Source: Corynebacterium alimapuense
GTDB lineage: Bacteria > Actinomycetota > Actinomycetes > Mycobacteriales > Mycobacteriaceae
NCBI RefSeq assembly: GCF_003716585.1
Contig: NZ_PTJO01000005.1
Coordinates: forward strand, 62,001 to 126,000
DNA length: 64,000 nucleotides
Direction: 5' to 3'
Position 1 is the first letter of the stretch, and each line of letters begins with the position of its first letter. This document shows, piece by piece, positions 46,799-58,479 of this stretch. Under the pieces are notes generated by a model. The model was not told where the DNA came from and did no database searches. It saw nothing but the letters and a program-made list of their open reading frames with translations. A program made the translations under genes and the position numbers.

Positions 46799-47122
46799 AT
46801 GAGCATGATCGATATTAAAAAGCCAGAAGACGTCTCCACCGCGTCTGTAGTCACCCTTGGATTAATCGGAGGGTGGGTGACTGCTCGGGAAACCGGCATC
46901 CGTCCACTCGGCGGTGTGGTACTCGCGGCTGCCGGATATTGGGCAGCCCGTAGCTGGGTGGCTACCTCCGGCCCAGTGACCGCCACCGCATTGACTGCCC
47001 TCTACGTCGGTGCGTTCGGCGCCTCGCATCCTTTGGCTAAGAAAATCGGGCCGTGGCCTGCAGTTCTGACTGTCACGGCTGTGGCCGGTGGCGCAGCCTG
47101 TGTGGTCTCTGACCTGAAGTAA
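46799..47122 (+). CDS. Small conserved membrane protein of unknown function
   Basis: A 107-residue protein with several Gly/Ala/Val-rich hydrophobic stretches: VVTLGLIGGWVTA, GVVLAAAGYWAARSWVA, TATALTALYVGAFGAS and PAVLTVTAVAGGAACVV. It looks like four short membrane segments. I do not recognise a characterised family, but corynebacteria appear to carry a similar gene next to pfkA. It diverges from the MFS gene across 34 bp, and its stop lies 3 bp from the stop of the siderophore-interacting gene. Confidence 0.7.
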   Translation: MSMIDIKKPEDVSTASVVTLGLIGGWVTARETGIRPLGGVVLAAAGYWAARSWVATSGPVTATALTALYVGAFGASHPLAKKIGPWPAVLTVTAVAGGAACVVSDLK

Positions 47123-47125
47123 CTA

Positions 47126-47983
47126 TCAGTGGCCCTGGTTGAGTTCTTGGGCCTCTGATTGCTCCACCGCTGCGATGAATTCTTGCTTGGAACTTTGCCA
47201 CTGATCCTCGGTCATTCCGATGCGCCAATAACCAGAGATCGATACATCGGCTTTGTCTACCCCGCCGTCAACGAAGAGGAAGCGGCGCAGTTCACGGATC
47301 ATTTCTGCGACTCCGTGGATGAACCAGGAAGTGCGCTGCTGCGGGATACCTGCACTACGAACCTCAGCCGATAGCGCAGTGCCAGGAGTTGCACCATCGC
47401 GGTAGACCCAGTGAATGTTGACGTTTTCTCGTTCTGGCATCGAGAACTTGGTCTTGGCGTTGGCGATTTCTACATAGACCTCGGCGCTAGCGCCTTCCGG
47501 CAGCTTTTCGACGGCCGCAGCTAAAGCCGGCGCCGCAGTCTCATCACCTGCGAGCACGAAATGCTCATAGTCAGAATCTGGTGCCCAAGCACCACCGGGT
47601 CCAAGAAAAGCAATGGTATCGCCTTCTTCGGCACGCTGAGACCACGGGCCAGCCAGCCCTTCGTCACCATGGGTAACAAAATCCACCTCAAAATCACCGG
47701 TGAGAGTGTCTACCCGCCGCAAGGTATAGGTGCGAGTGACTGGATGCAGCTCCCGCGGCAGATTTTCCCTGATCTCAACAATATCGAACGGCCAAGCGTA
47801 ATCGGCTTCTTCGGGAACAAAGATCAGCTTGATGTAGTGATCGGAAAAGGCTAAATCCTTGCCGACTAGGCCGGGCGCGTTCAGGCTCAGACGGATCAGA
47901 TCCGGAGACAGACGGGTGGTTCCGGTAACTGTGGCTTCAATGGGCTTGCGGATCGGGCGATTTTTGCGTGCTGGTGCGGTCAT
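47126..47983 (-). CDS. Siderophore-interacting FAD protein (ferric-siderophore reductase)
   Basis: A 285-residue SIP-family reductase (FAD-binding 9 plus SIP C-terminal domain). RTYTLRRVDTLTGDFEVDFV and HGDEGLAGPWSQRAEEGDTI are the FAD-binding part, LAGDETAAPALAAAVEKLP the nucleotide-binding start, and SISGYWRIGMTEDQW the conserved end. It reduces Fe3+ from siderophores in the cytoplasm. A DtxR-like box lies just upstream of the start, so it should be induced by iron shortage. It is a single gene with no transporter gene beside it. Confidence 0.93.
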   Translation of the reverse strand: MTAPARKNRPIRKPIEATVTGTTRLSPDLIRLSLNAPGLVGKDLAFSDHYIKLIFVPEEADYAWPFDIVEIRENLPRELHPVTRTYTLRRVDTLTGDFEVDFVTHGDEGLAGPWSQRAEEGDTIAFLGPGGAWAPDSDYEHFVLAGDETAAPALAAAVEKLPEGASAEVYVEIANAKTKFSMPERENVNIHWVYRDGATPGTALSAEVRSAGIPQQRTSWFIHGVAEMIRELRRFLFVDGGVDKADVSISGYWRIGMTEDQWQSSKQEFIAAVEQSEAQELNQGH

Positions 47984-48006
47984 GGGTGTTGCTCCTAATA
48001 GTCGAT

Positions 48007-48025
48007 TTAGGACACCCTAACCTAT
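48007..48025 (-). promoter_or_regulatory. Candidate DtxR iron box upstream of the siderophore-interacting gene
   Basis: The 19 bp ttaggacaccctaacctat match the DtxR consensus at 15 of 19 positions and lie 24 bp before the start codon, where bound DtxR would block transcription. The match is seen; binding is inferred. Confidence 0.65.
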
Positions 48026-48105
48026 TTTGGATTCTGGACGGTTGGCGGGGTGAAAAATCAGCTTTCAGAGCGGATGTGAGGTTAGTACGACTAGCGAATT
48101 GCGCC

Positions 48106-48200
48106 GAGGCGTATTTTCTCACCGGCCGATTCGTGCCCTAGATTCCTGAACAGGGATTATACGTCTCTAGCCAAGAGCCCTATGTGAGAAAATACGCCTC
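48106..48200. repeat. 17-bp perfect inverted repeat with 61-bp centre
   Basis: gaggcgtattttctcac (48106-48122) and gtgagaaaatacgcctc (48184-48200) are perfect complements. A third, shorter copy, aaatacgcct, follows at 48205. The element contains no coding frame and lies between the siderophore-interacting gene and gatA. It could be a small non-autonomous element, a two-site operator or a large RNA stem. Confidence 0.75.
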
Positions 48201-48243
48201 CTGGAAATACGCCTTAGCGACAATGACCCCACCCACGCACAAA

Positions 48244-48273
48244 GCCCCGGAGCAGTAAAACTCGCTCCGGGGC
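48244..48273 (-). terminator. gatCA terminator
   Basis: A 10-bp perfect stem, gccccggagc / gctccggggc, with a 10-nt loop and TTTG on the minus strand, 26 bp after the gatA stop. Confidence 0.75.
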
Positions 48274-48298
48274 CTGCAGCACTGCAGCTGCTAAGAAC

Positions 48299-49789
48299 TT
48301 ATGCCTTGCTGCGACCTGCTTCGAAGGCAGCGCCGACATAGTAGAGGCGGTCATCAGCGAAAGCCGGGGCCATGATCTGCAGACCGACCGGCAGATTGCT
48401 ATCTGTGGCGAATCCGGAGGGCACCGACATACCGCACAGACCAGCCAAGTTCAGCGGCAAGGTGCACAGGTCGAAGTTGTACATCTCCAGTGGATCGGAG
48501 ACCTTCTCGCCAAGCTTGAAGGCTGTGGTCGGGGTGGTCGGAGTAACCAAGACATCGACCTTCTCATAAGCTGCAGCAAAATCCTGCGCGATGAGGGTAC
48601 GAACGCGCTGAGCCTGCAGGTAGTAGGCGTCGTAGTAGCCCACCGAAAGCGCATAGGTGCCCACGATGATGCGGCGCTTGACCTCATCGCCGAAGCCCTC
48701 TGCCCGCGAGATCGACATAACCTTATCGGCCGAATGGGTTCCGTCATCGCCGGCGCGCAGTCCATAGCGCATGCCGTCAAAACGAGCGAGGTTGGAAGAA
48801 ACCTCACACGGCATAATGAGGTAGTAGGCAGCCAAAGCGTCATCGAAGTGGGGGCAATCTACCTCGATAATTTCCGCGCCCTGGCTGGTCAACTGTGCCA
48901 GCGATTCATGGTAGTTATCCATGACACCGGGCTGCCAGCCTGCACGGTCAAATTGCTTGACCACACCGACTTTCAGTCCGCTGAGATCGCCAGTAGCACC
49001 CTTGCGTGCGGCAGCAACGACATTGGCAACTGGTCGGTCAACACTAGTGGCGTCAAAAGAATCATGGCCAGCAATAACCTCGTGCAGCAATGCAGTATCC
49101 AAGACAGTGCGAGCAGTAGGCCCGACTTGATCCAAAGATGAAGCAGCGGCGATGAGACCGTAACGAGAGACGGTGCCATAGGTCGGCTTAACGCCCACGG
49201 TATTGGTCAAGGCAGCTGGCTGACGGATCGATCCGCCGGTATCAGTACCAATGGCCAACGGTGCTTGACCTGCAGCTAGTGCAGCCGAAGATCCGCCACC
49301 GGAGCCACCCGGAGTCCGATCTAGGTCATAGGGGTTGCGCACCGGTCCGAAAGCAGAGTTCTCAGTAGAAGAACCCATGGCGAACTCATCGAGATTGGTC
49401 TTGCCCAGAATCGGGATACCAGCCTGGCGAATCTTGGTGGTGACGGTGGAGTCATAGGGGCTCATCCACCCTTCGAGCATTTTCGACGCCGCAGTGGTCG
49501 GGGCATCGGTGGTGGTGAGCAAATCCTTCAGTGCCAAAGGCACACCAGCCAGAGCAGAGGCCGGTGCCTCGCCCCGGTCCAGGGATTCGTCGACGGCATC
49601 CGCCGCGGCCAGCGCCTGCTCGGCACCAACGTGGAGGAAGGCGTTGATTTCTCCATCGGTATCGGCAATGCGATCCAAGTGGGCACTAGTGACCTCACGC
49701 GAGGTCACCTGGCGAGAATGAATCGCTTCTGCCAGATCGGCAGCGGTCATGGAGGTTAGCCCGGATTCGGGCACGGTGAAGCTAGTCAT
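48299..49789 (-). CDS. gatA: Aspartyl/glutamyl-tRNA amidotransferase subunit A
   Basis: The glutaminase subunit of GatCAB, a member of the amidase signature family. The 496 residues contain [19 protein letters not shown] (catalytic Lys), [17 protein letters not shown] and the Gly/Ser-rich [20 protein letters not shown] (cis-Ser), then [18 protein letters not shown] (nucleophile Ser). It supplies ammonia from glutamine to GatB. The start lies 5 bp after the gatC stop. Confidence 0.97.
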   Translation of the reverse strand: MTSFTVPESGLTSMTAADLAEAIHSRQVTSREVTSAHLDRIADTDGEINAFLHVGAEQALAAADAVDESLDRGEAPASALAGVPLALKDLLTTTDAPTTAASKMLEGWMSPYDSTVTTKIRQAGIPILGKTNLDEFAMGSSTENSAFGPVRNPYDLDRTPGGSGGGSSAALAAGQAPLAIGTDTGGSIRQPAALTNTVGVKPTYGTVSRYGLIAAASSLDQVGPTARTVLDTALLHEVIAGHDSFDATSVDRPVANVVAAARKGATGDLSGLKVGVVKQFDRAGWQPGVMDNYHESLAQLTSQGAEIIEVDCPHFDDALAAYYLIMPCEVSSNLARFDGMRYGLRAGDDGTHSADKVMSISRAEGFGDEVKRRIIVGTYALSVGYYDAYYLQAQRVRTLIAQDFAAAYEKVDVLVTPTTPTTAFKLGEKVSDPLEMYNFDLCTLPLNLAGLCGMSVPSGFATDSNLPVGLQIMAPAFADDRLYYVGAAFEAGRSKA

Positions 49790-49794
49790 GGTGG

Positions 49795-50091
49795 TTACTC
49801 CTCCCCCAAGATCTGCGGCACAACGAAACGCTGGTCTTCGACGGCAGGTGCCTGGTCAAGGGCCTGCTCGGAGGTAAGAGTAGGAATGACGACGTCTTCT
49901 CGCATTGAAGTAGTAATCGAATGCGGGTGGCTCATCGGCTCAACTCCCTCGGCCTCGACTCGTCGAACGGCCGAGACATTGTCGACGATCTGGTCGATCT
50001 GGTCGGCGAACTGTTTGAGCTCGTCCTCGCTAAGAGCTAGGCGAGATAGCTTAGCGAGGTGGGCGACCTCATCACGCGAAATTTCGGACAC
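49795..50091 (-). CDS. gatC: Aspartyl/glutamyl-tRNA amidotransferase subunit C
   Basis: A 98-residue GatC that wraps between GatA and GatB and stabilises the complex. The front [20 protein letters not shown], then [16 protein letters not shown] and VEPMSHP are typical. It starts with GTG 50091. It is the first gene of the gatC-gatA pair, ahead of the divergent ACT gene. Confidence 0.95.
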   Translation of the reverse strand: MSEISRDEVAHLAKLSRLALSEDELKQFADQIDQIVDNVSAVRRVEAEGVEPMSHPHSITTSMREDVVIPTLTSEQALDQAPAVEDQRFVVPQILGEE

Positions 50092-50275
50092 GGCGGGCTC
50101 AATCCTTTACACATCTGTGAATGAACTTTTCTCATGGTACTGCAACCCCAGTCACTGCCAGACTCTGAGGGTTTGACTGCCAGTTGATCACGAGGAATGG
50201 GATGTTAACTATGATATGAAGAGTCACTCATGCATTTTCCGCATTAGCAACCCATGAAAGGGTGCCGTACACATC

Positions 50276-53040
<2,765 letters not shown>

Positions 53041-53060
53041 CTACGGCTAGGGTTGAGCGC

Positions 53061-53732
53061 ATGACCAATTTCGACGCGACCCGCATGTTGTCCTTCGACC
53101 TGGAGACCACCTCCGCCAATCCGTTAGAGGCCCGCATCGTCACCTCGGCAATGGTGCGGATCGATGGATCGCAGGTTAATGCTCTCGAGCACTTGGCCGA
53201 CCCAGGAATAGAGATCCCAGAAGAAGCTGCCAAGATCCACGGCATCACTACGGAAAAGGCCCAGGCTGAAGGCCGACCGCATGAGGAGGTACTGCGTGAG
53301 ACCGTCGAGCAAATCAAAGCCGGTTGGGCAGATGGCCTGACGCTTATTGTGTTCAACGCTAGCTATGATCTGACGGTTCTGCGCCAACTCACCGGTGATT
53401 TCACGGTCACCGGCCCGGTGTTTGACCCTTATGTGGTGGACAAAGTCAAAGACCGCTACCGCAAAGGCCGCCGGACGCTGACCGATCTTTCCGCGCACTA
53501 TGGCGTACGTCTAGACAACGCCCATGAAGCCACCGCCGACGCACTCGCCGCTGCGCGCATTGCCTGGAAGCAGGTCAAACAATGGCCGGAACTATCAAAA
53601 ATGGATACCGGTGAGCTGATGGAGCTGCAAGCGGTGGGCTACTACGAACGCCAAATGGATTTCGCCAAGTATCTCCAAGGGCAAGGTAAGGATCCCAACA
53701 CCGTCAATACCAGCTGGCCGATGCAGTCCTGA
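53061..53732 (+). CDS. DnaQ-like 3'-5' exonuclease (DEDDh family)
   Basis: A 223-residue exonuclease with all expected motifs: Exo I MLSFDLETTSANPLEARIV (Asp, Glu), Exo II IVFNASYDLTVLRQL (Asp) and Exo III HEATADALAAARIAW (His, Asp). It would proofread or trim DNA 3' ends. It begins at ATG 53061; the frame is open further upstream, but that part overlaps ligA on the other strand and shows no homology. It diverges from ligA, consistent with a DNA metabolism role. This is a different protein from the one at 9500-10156. Confidence 0.9.
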   Translation: MTNFDATRMLSFDLETTSANPLEARIVTSAMVRIDGSQVNALEHLADPGIEIPEEAAKIHGITTEKAQAEGRPHEEVLRETVEQIKAGWADGLTLIVFNASYDLTVLRQLTGDFTVTGPVFDPYVVDKVKDRYRKGRRTLTDLSAHYGVRLDNAHEATADALAAARIAWKQVKQWPELSKMDTGELMELQAVGYYERQMDFAKYLQGQGKDPNTVNTSWPMQS

Positions 53733-53794
53733 TTGGGCAAAGGTCACCTTCTGGGGCTGTTGCTTGCCCCAGCAACTAGGCGTTCAATGAAGAT

Positions 53795-54547
53795 ATGACT
53801 CCTTCGAGAGCGCACTCGCAGCACCCAGCGGTATCGGCTAGCGAGATGTCGGTCACCCGTGGCTCTGGGCGACGAGCTACTCAGGTCCTCCATGAGCTCA
53901 GCTTCGATATCCCCGCCGGCTCCATCACGGGGTTGCTTGGACCTTCTGGCTGCGGAAAGACCACGCTCATGCGCGCTGTCTCCGGCCTCCAAAAGTTCAC
54001 TGGTCGCTTGGAGGTCCTCGACCATGCGGCTGGGGAAAAAGATCTACGTGGCCGGATCGGCTATGTGACTCAATCTCCTAGCCTCTACCCAGAACTAACA
54101 GTGGAAGAAAATCTGCGCTATTTCGCGCTTCTCTCCGGAGGAGATACCGGCGAGGTACTGACTCGGTTAGGGCTCGAGGAAACCCGCCATAAACAGGTAG
54201 CTCAGCTATCGGGTGGGCAGCGCGGAAGGGCCTCCCTGGGTTGCGCTCTGGTGGGGGATCCCGAACTGCTGGTCATGGATGAGCCCACGGTTGGCCTCGA
54301 TCCAGTCGTCCGGGCCGAATTATGGGAGCAGTTCCGCGAATTGGCTGATGCCGGGGACACGCTGTTGGTCTCTAGCCACGTCATGGAAGAAGCCTCCCAT
54401 TGCGATCAGCTGATACTCATGCGCAAGGGCTTGATTGTCTGGCAAGGGACTCCGTCCGAACTATTAGCGCAGACCGGTGCGTCCTCTTATGAGGGAGCTT
54501 TCCTCTCCGCGATTGAATCCAGCCACGATAGCGAGGGGTCCACATGA
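53795..54547 (+). CDS. ABC-2-type exporter ATPase
   Basis: A 250-residue ABC ATPase. Walker A is LLGPSGCGKTTL near residue 48, the signature LSGGQRGRASLG near residue 136, Walker B LLVMDEPTVGLDPV near residue 157, then LVSSHVMEEASHCD. It powers the permease encoded next, whose start overlaps its stop by 4 bp (ATGA). The pair resembles drug or lipid exporters. The substrate is unknown. Confidence 0.92.
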   Translation: MTPSRAHSQHPAVSASEMSVTRGSGRRATQVLHELSFDIPAGSITGLLGPSGCGKTTLMRAVSGLQKFTGRLEVLDHAAGEKDLRGRIGYVTQSPSLYPELTVEENLRYFALLSGGDTGEVLTRLGLEETRHKQVAQLSGGQRGRASLGCALVGDPELLVMDEPTVGLDPVVRAELWEQFRELADAGDTLLVSSHVMEEASHCDQLILMRKGLIVWQGTPSELLAQTGASSYEGAFLSAIESSHDSEGST

Positions 54548-55281
54548 TCAATCCACGGCTGCTATTGGCTACTTCTGGCCGAGTACTTCGACAGCTCAAA
54601 GCCGACCCCAGATCTATGGCCATCCTCTTGGTCGTTCCGACGATGCTCCTCTTGCTGTTTTTCTATATTTATGAAAATAATCGGGAGCTGTTTAGCTTCA
54701 TCGCGATCGGGATGACTGTTATCCTCCCGCTGTCGTTGATGTTCATCATCTCCTCGGTGACTATGCAGCGCGAACGCGCCAATGGCACTCTCGAGCGGCT
54801 TTGGACTACCCGTTTGCACCGAGCCGATCTCATCGGCGGCTATGCCGGTGCCTTCGCACTGCTAGCGGTTATCCAATCACTGCTCCTGGTAACCGTCATG
54901 GGCCTATTCCTCGATGTCCATACTCAGGCTTCGTGGTGGACCTTGACGATGATCGCGGTGGTGACCGGCGTGACGGGCCTCTCGCTGGGGCTATTCGGCT
55001 CGGCTTTCGCCCGCTCGGAGTTCCAAGCCGTGCAGCTGATGCCGGTGCTCATCATCCCGCAGATCTTATTGAGTGGTCTGCTCATGCCGCGCAATGAACT
55101 ACCCCAGCTATTGGAGTGGATCTCCAATCTCTTGCCGCTGTCCTATGCCTTCGACGCCGCCACGGAAGCCTCTCGTTCAGGGTTCACCGGGGAGGTGGCC
55201 AAAGACATTGCTATTTGTTTGGCCTTTGCCGTTGGATTTCTGGTGCTCGCCTCTACTACGATGCCCCGGCGGACCTCATAA
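54544..55281 (+). CDS. ABC-2-type exporter permease
   Basis: A 245-residue membrane protein with six predicted helices. It begins with a short amphipathic segment and KADPRSMAILLVVPTMLLLL. RERANGTLERLWTTRLHRADL is the coupling region typical of ABC-2 permeases. LMPVLIIPQILLSGLLMPRN and the last pair of helices complete the fold. It is paired with the ATPase in front of it. Its end lies 13 bp from the end of the convergent MetE-like gene. Confidence 0.9.
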   Translation: MINPRLLLATSGRVLRQLKADPRSMAILLVVPTMLLLLFFYIYENNRELFSFIAIGMTVILPLSLMFIISSVTMQRERANGTLERLWTTRLHRADLIGGYAGAFALLAVIQSLLLVTVMGLFLDVHTQASWWTLTMIAVVTGVTGLSLGLFGSAFARSEFQAVQLMPVLIIPQILLSGLLMPRNELPQLLEWISNLLPLSYAFDAATEASRSGFTGEVAKDIAICLAFAVGFLVLASTTMPRRTS

Positions 55282-55294
55282 GGATTGTCCGGGG

Positions 55295-56290
55295 TTAGAG
55301 GTTTCCGGCATCGGTGCGCAGCATGGACTCCACGGCGACGGCCATGCGGTAGGCATGCGCGGCGTCGATAAGCGTTCCCTGGTTGATACCAGCGCGAGGA
55401 TGGACATCGACTCGATCGATGAGCAGCAGGCGGTCTAGGCCAAGTTCATCCCAGAATCTGGCTACCTCCACTGCCCTAGCGCGTGGGCTCTCGCCCAGGG
55501 CATCGATGCGGTCAGTGGGATCGGTGATGCCGAGACCAATCCGAACCCCCGCACTCACGGCCTGGCCGAAGCCATCTAATTGCGCGGTGCCACGTACTTT
55601 GTCCACGTTCAACAATGTGGTGGATGCGCCAGAGAGCGTAGCTACCTCCCACAATGGGGCGTAGCCGGTCTGATTGAGCAGGACTTGCGGGCGCTCAATG
55701 CCAGAGACTACGTGTTCTAAGCGCTCGGCTAAATCTCGCTCATTGACTGGACGAATCGGGTTGAAATCACTGGCCCCCACGAGGTTGCCAGTGTTGATCT
55801 CCGCGAGAAGAGGTTCATCTAGCTGCACGACTACTTCGGCGCCGAATCGCTTAGCCACCTCGCGGGCATGAGCATTGGTGCCCTCAATGAGGGCGTCACT
55901 GAGATCTCTCACTGCCCCGCGATCAGTAATCACGCGATGACCACTGGCCAGCTCTACTGAGGCCGCCAACGTCCAGGGGCCAGTGACCTGGATTTTCAAC
56001 GCTCCCAAGGACGTGCCCCAAGCCTCCTCGCACTCATCAAGATCACGAGCCATTTGGTCCCATGCGCGCCGGGTCAGTAGCTGCGGACGATCGCTCATAA
56101 TCCAGGAGCGCGGCCCGCGATCAAGTGCAATCGATTCCAATAATCCAGCAGTAGCGCCAACAGCATCGGCGCCTAATCCTCTCGTTGGAAGCTGCGGAAG
56201 GTGCGGGAGATCTCCAGTCTCGCTGAGGATGACATCAGCTGCCTGCTTAATCGAGCCGCCAGGCAGCGGGCCTAGACCAAAAGCACTCAC
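55295..56290 (-). CDS. MetE/UROD-like protein (cobalamin-independent methionine synthase family)
   Basis: A 331-residue protein similar in fold to the catalytic C-terminal half of MetE, but shorter. Seen are [20 protein letters not shown] (start), [54 protein letters not shown] and the end [19 protein letters not shown]. The usual Zn-binding His-x-Cys of MetE is not seen, so it may not make methionine. A homologue is located near mnmA in mycobacteria, which suggests a role linked to tRNA or methyl metabolism. It starts with GTG 56290, overlapping the mnmA stop by 4 bp. Confidence 0.82.
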   Translation of the reverse strand: MSAFGLGPLPGGSIKQAADVILSETGDLPHLPQLPTRGLGADAVGATAGLLESIALDRGPRSWIMSDRPQLLTRRAWDQMARDLDECEEAWGTSLGALKIQVTGPWTLAASVELASGHRVITDRGAVRDLSDALIEGTNAHAREVAKRFGAEVVVQLDEPLLAEINTGNLVGASDFNPIRPVNERDLAERLEHVVSGIERPQVLLNQTGYAPLWEVATLSGASTTLLNVDKVRGTAQLDGFGQAVSAGVRIGLGITDPTDRIDALGESPRARAVEVARFWDELGLDRLLLIDRVDVHPRAGINQGTLIDAAHAYRMAVAVESMLRTDAGNL

Positions 56291-57372
56291 ATGGACTCCG
56301 TATCAATGATGGTTCCCGATCCGATGACGATATCTCCCTGCCCATCTGGGTCCGGAAGATAAAGCACTGCCGCCTGACCCCGGGCCACGCCTTGGAGTGG
56401 GGAATGCAGGGTCAAGGTCATCGACTCCCCTTCGACTACCGCCCGGCACTCAGCGATGCCACCGTGAGCGCGAACCTGGACGATGGCTTCGAATTCTCCA
56501 GTCATCGCCGGGTGCAAGACCTTGAGCCGATCTGCCCGGATGAGGCCCACCGATAACGCTGAACGCGGGCCAACGGTGACTGTGCCCGTGGTGGCATCAA
56601 TATCGGTAACATAGCGTGGGCGACCATCGCTGGCAGGATTGCGCAGGTCAAGCCCCTTGCGCTGGCCGATGGTGTAGTTAAAAGCCCCATCATGTTCTTT
56701 CAACTCGGTGCCATCGCGATCCACGACCATCCCTGGGCGCAAACCAATACGCGCGCCAAGGAAGGCCTGGGTATCACCATCGGGGATAAAGCAGATGTCA
56801 TAGGAATCCGGCTTGGATGCGGTACTAAAACCATGCCGAGCGGCTTCTTCCCGAATCTGTGGCTTCGGGGTATCACCAATCGGAAATAGGCAGTGCTCCA
56901 GCTCCGTGCGGGTGAGCACGCCAAGCACATAGGACTGGTCCTTGTCCGGATCAGTCGAGCGACGCATATGCCCTTCGGCATCGAGAGTGGCGTAGTGGCC
57001 AGTGGCCACGGCATCGAAACCTAGCGCGATGCCACGCTCAAGCAGCGCTGCGAACTTGATCTTCTCATTGCAGCGCAGGCACGGATTCGGGGTCTCGCCG
57101 ATGGCATAGGATTCCACGAAATCATCGATCACCTCCGCCTGAAAGCGCTCAGAGAAATCCCAGACATAGAAGGGAATCCCTAGTTTGTCGCACACCCGGC
57201 GCGCATCAGCTGAATCTTCCAAGGAGCAACAGCCCCTCGAAGATTCACGCACTGTCTGCGGATCCCGCGATAGCGCTAGGTGGACACCGATGACCTCATG
57301 TCCGGCCTCGACCATGCGGGAGGCTGCCACCGAGGAATCGACGCCGCCACTCATCGCTGCGAGTACACGCAT
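56287..57372 (-). CDS. mnmA: tRNA-uridine 2-sulfurtransferase
   Basis: Makes 2-thiouridine at the wobble base of tRNA for Glu, Gln and Lys. The PP-loop ATP-binding site is [18 protein letters not shown] at the start. [19 protein letters not shown] carries the first catalytic Cys and [17 protein letters not shown] the second. The C-terminal beta barrel ends the protein. The length of 361 residues is normal. It needs a sulfur donor; the cysteine desulfurase at 58480 is the likely one. The downstream MetE-like gene overlaps its stop by 4 bp. Confidence 0.96.
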   Translation of the reverse strand: MRVLAAMSGGVDSSVAASRMVEAGHEVIGVHLALSRDPQTVRESSRGCCSLEDSADARRVCDKLGIPFYVWDFSERFQAEVIDDFVESYAIGETPNPCLRCNEKIKFAALLERGIALGFDAVATGHYATLDAEGHMRRSTDPDKDQSYVLGVLTRTELEHCLFPIGDTPKPQIREEAARHGFSTASKPDSYDICFIPDGDTQAFLGARIGLRPGMVVDRDGTELKEHDGAFNYTIGQRKGLDLRNPASDGRPRYVTDIDATTGTVTVGPRSALSVGLIRADRLKVLHPAMTGEFEAIVQVRAHGGIAECRAVVEGESMTLTLHSPLQGVARGQAAVLYLPDPDGQGDIVIGSGTIIDTESM

Positions 57373-57560
57373 GTTCGCCCTTTCTTAAAAAATATCTTGT
57401 CCTTAGAGTCAACACCGCAGAGTAATCGTCTACACCGGCAAGTACGAATCTTCTGCTGCTTGATCCGAGCTGCTTTTTGATACTGGTTCCCTGCTGCCTA
57501 GCTCAGTACTCAGGCTTGAGCGCTAGCAGTAGTACCAGGGTATGAGACGATCGAGGGATT

Positions 57561-58406
57561 ATGGCACGCCGAAAATCCTCCCCCGCACCCGTTGCTGGCC
57601 TTCAAGCTGGCACTTTCGAGATTTCCACCGGTACCGCGGAGCTGGTGGCCGATGACTTTTATCCCAACGCTTGGACCCTCATGATCAATGGTGTGCCTTC
57701 CTCGCATATCCAGATCGGTCGGCCCGAGGAACTGGACTTTGAGTATATGCGCTGGATTGCCGCGATCATGGAGTCTTTTGTTGATGCCCATTTCGATCCT
57801 GCGGCACTACGAGTGACGCACTTGGGCGGCGCGGCTTGTTCCCTGCCTCGCTATTTTGCTCAACTCTGGCCCGATTCTCGGCACACCGTCGTCGAGCTCG
57901 ACGCCAAGCTAGCCACTTTGGTGCGGGAATGGTTCGATATTCCGCGCTCCCCGACGGTAAAAATCCGCGTCGGTGAAGCCGGGGAGGTTACCCGTAGTTT
58001 CCTAGCTGGCAGCCGGGATGTGCTCATCCGCGATGTCTTCGCTGGGGCAGTCACTCCCCCAGATCTGACCACCGCCTCGTTTTTCCGTGCTGCGCATTCA
58101 AGCTTGGCCGCGGGTGGTCTCTACTTAGCCAATTGCGGAGACCATTCTGATCTCCAAGGTGCGAAGGCTGAATTGGCCGGCATGGCGGAGGTCTTTGAAC
58201 ATCTGGCCGTTATCGCAGATCCGCCGATGCTCAAGGGGCGTCGTTACGGAAATATCATTCTCATTGGCTCTGATCGTGAGCTTCCCGCCGAGGGCAGCCC
58301 CCAGGCCAGTGCGATTAGCCGGCGGTTGCTCAAGGGCGCGGTGCCTGCCCAATACAAGGATGAGGCGTGGACCCGGAAGTTCTTTTCCGGTGCCAAGTCT
58401 CGCTAG
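57561..58406 (+). CDS. Spermidine synthase-like protein
   Basis: A 281-residue protein with the class I methyltransferase/spermidine synthase fold. The strand-turn VTHLGGAACSLPRYFAQLWP is the SAM-type glycine loop, followed by HTVVELDAKLATLVREWFDI with the acidic residue and RDVLIRDVFAGAVTPPDLTT. It lacks the N-terminal extension of polyamine synthases and some substrate residues, so I do not claim spermidine synthesis. Similar fused or stand-alone proteins are common in actinobacteria with unknown substrate. Its last codons form the first unit of a 17-bp tandem repeat. It converges on the cysteine desulfurase gene. Confidence 0.8.
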   Translation: MARRKSSPAPVAGLQAGTFEISTGTAELVADDFYPNAWTLMINGVPSSHIQIGRPEELDFEYMRWIAAIMESFVDAHFDPAALRVTHLGGAACSLPRYFAQLWPDSRHTVVELDAKLATLVREWFDIPRSPTVKIRVGEAGEVTRSFLAGSRDVLIRDVFAGAVTPPDLTTASFFRAAHSSLAAGGLYLANCGDHSDLQGAKAELAGMAEVFEHLAVIADPPMLKGRRYGNIILIGSDRELPAEGSPQASAISRRLLKGAVPAQYKDEAWTRKFFSGAKSR

Positions 58407-58473
58407 GTGCCAAGTCTCGCTAGGTGCCAAGTCTCGCTAGGTACCAAGTCTCGCTAGGTAGCAACTCTCGATA
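58389..58473 (+). repeat. 17-bp tandem repeat, five units, overlapping a stop codon
   Basis: Units ggtgccaagtctcgcta at 58389, 58406 and 58423 are identical, the one at 58440 has one change (ggtacc), and the one at 58457 is degenerate. The TAG stop of the spermidine-synthase-like gene straddles the first and second units. 17 is not a multiple of 3, so extra units never lengthen the protein. It lies between two convergent genes and looks like recent slippage duplication. Confidence 0.9.
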
Positions 58474-58479
58474 AAAGAG

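Noticed and set aside
58389-58473. 17-bp repeats as a CRISPR array or iteron set
   Set aside because: Units are directly joined without spacers, and no cas or replication gene is nearby.
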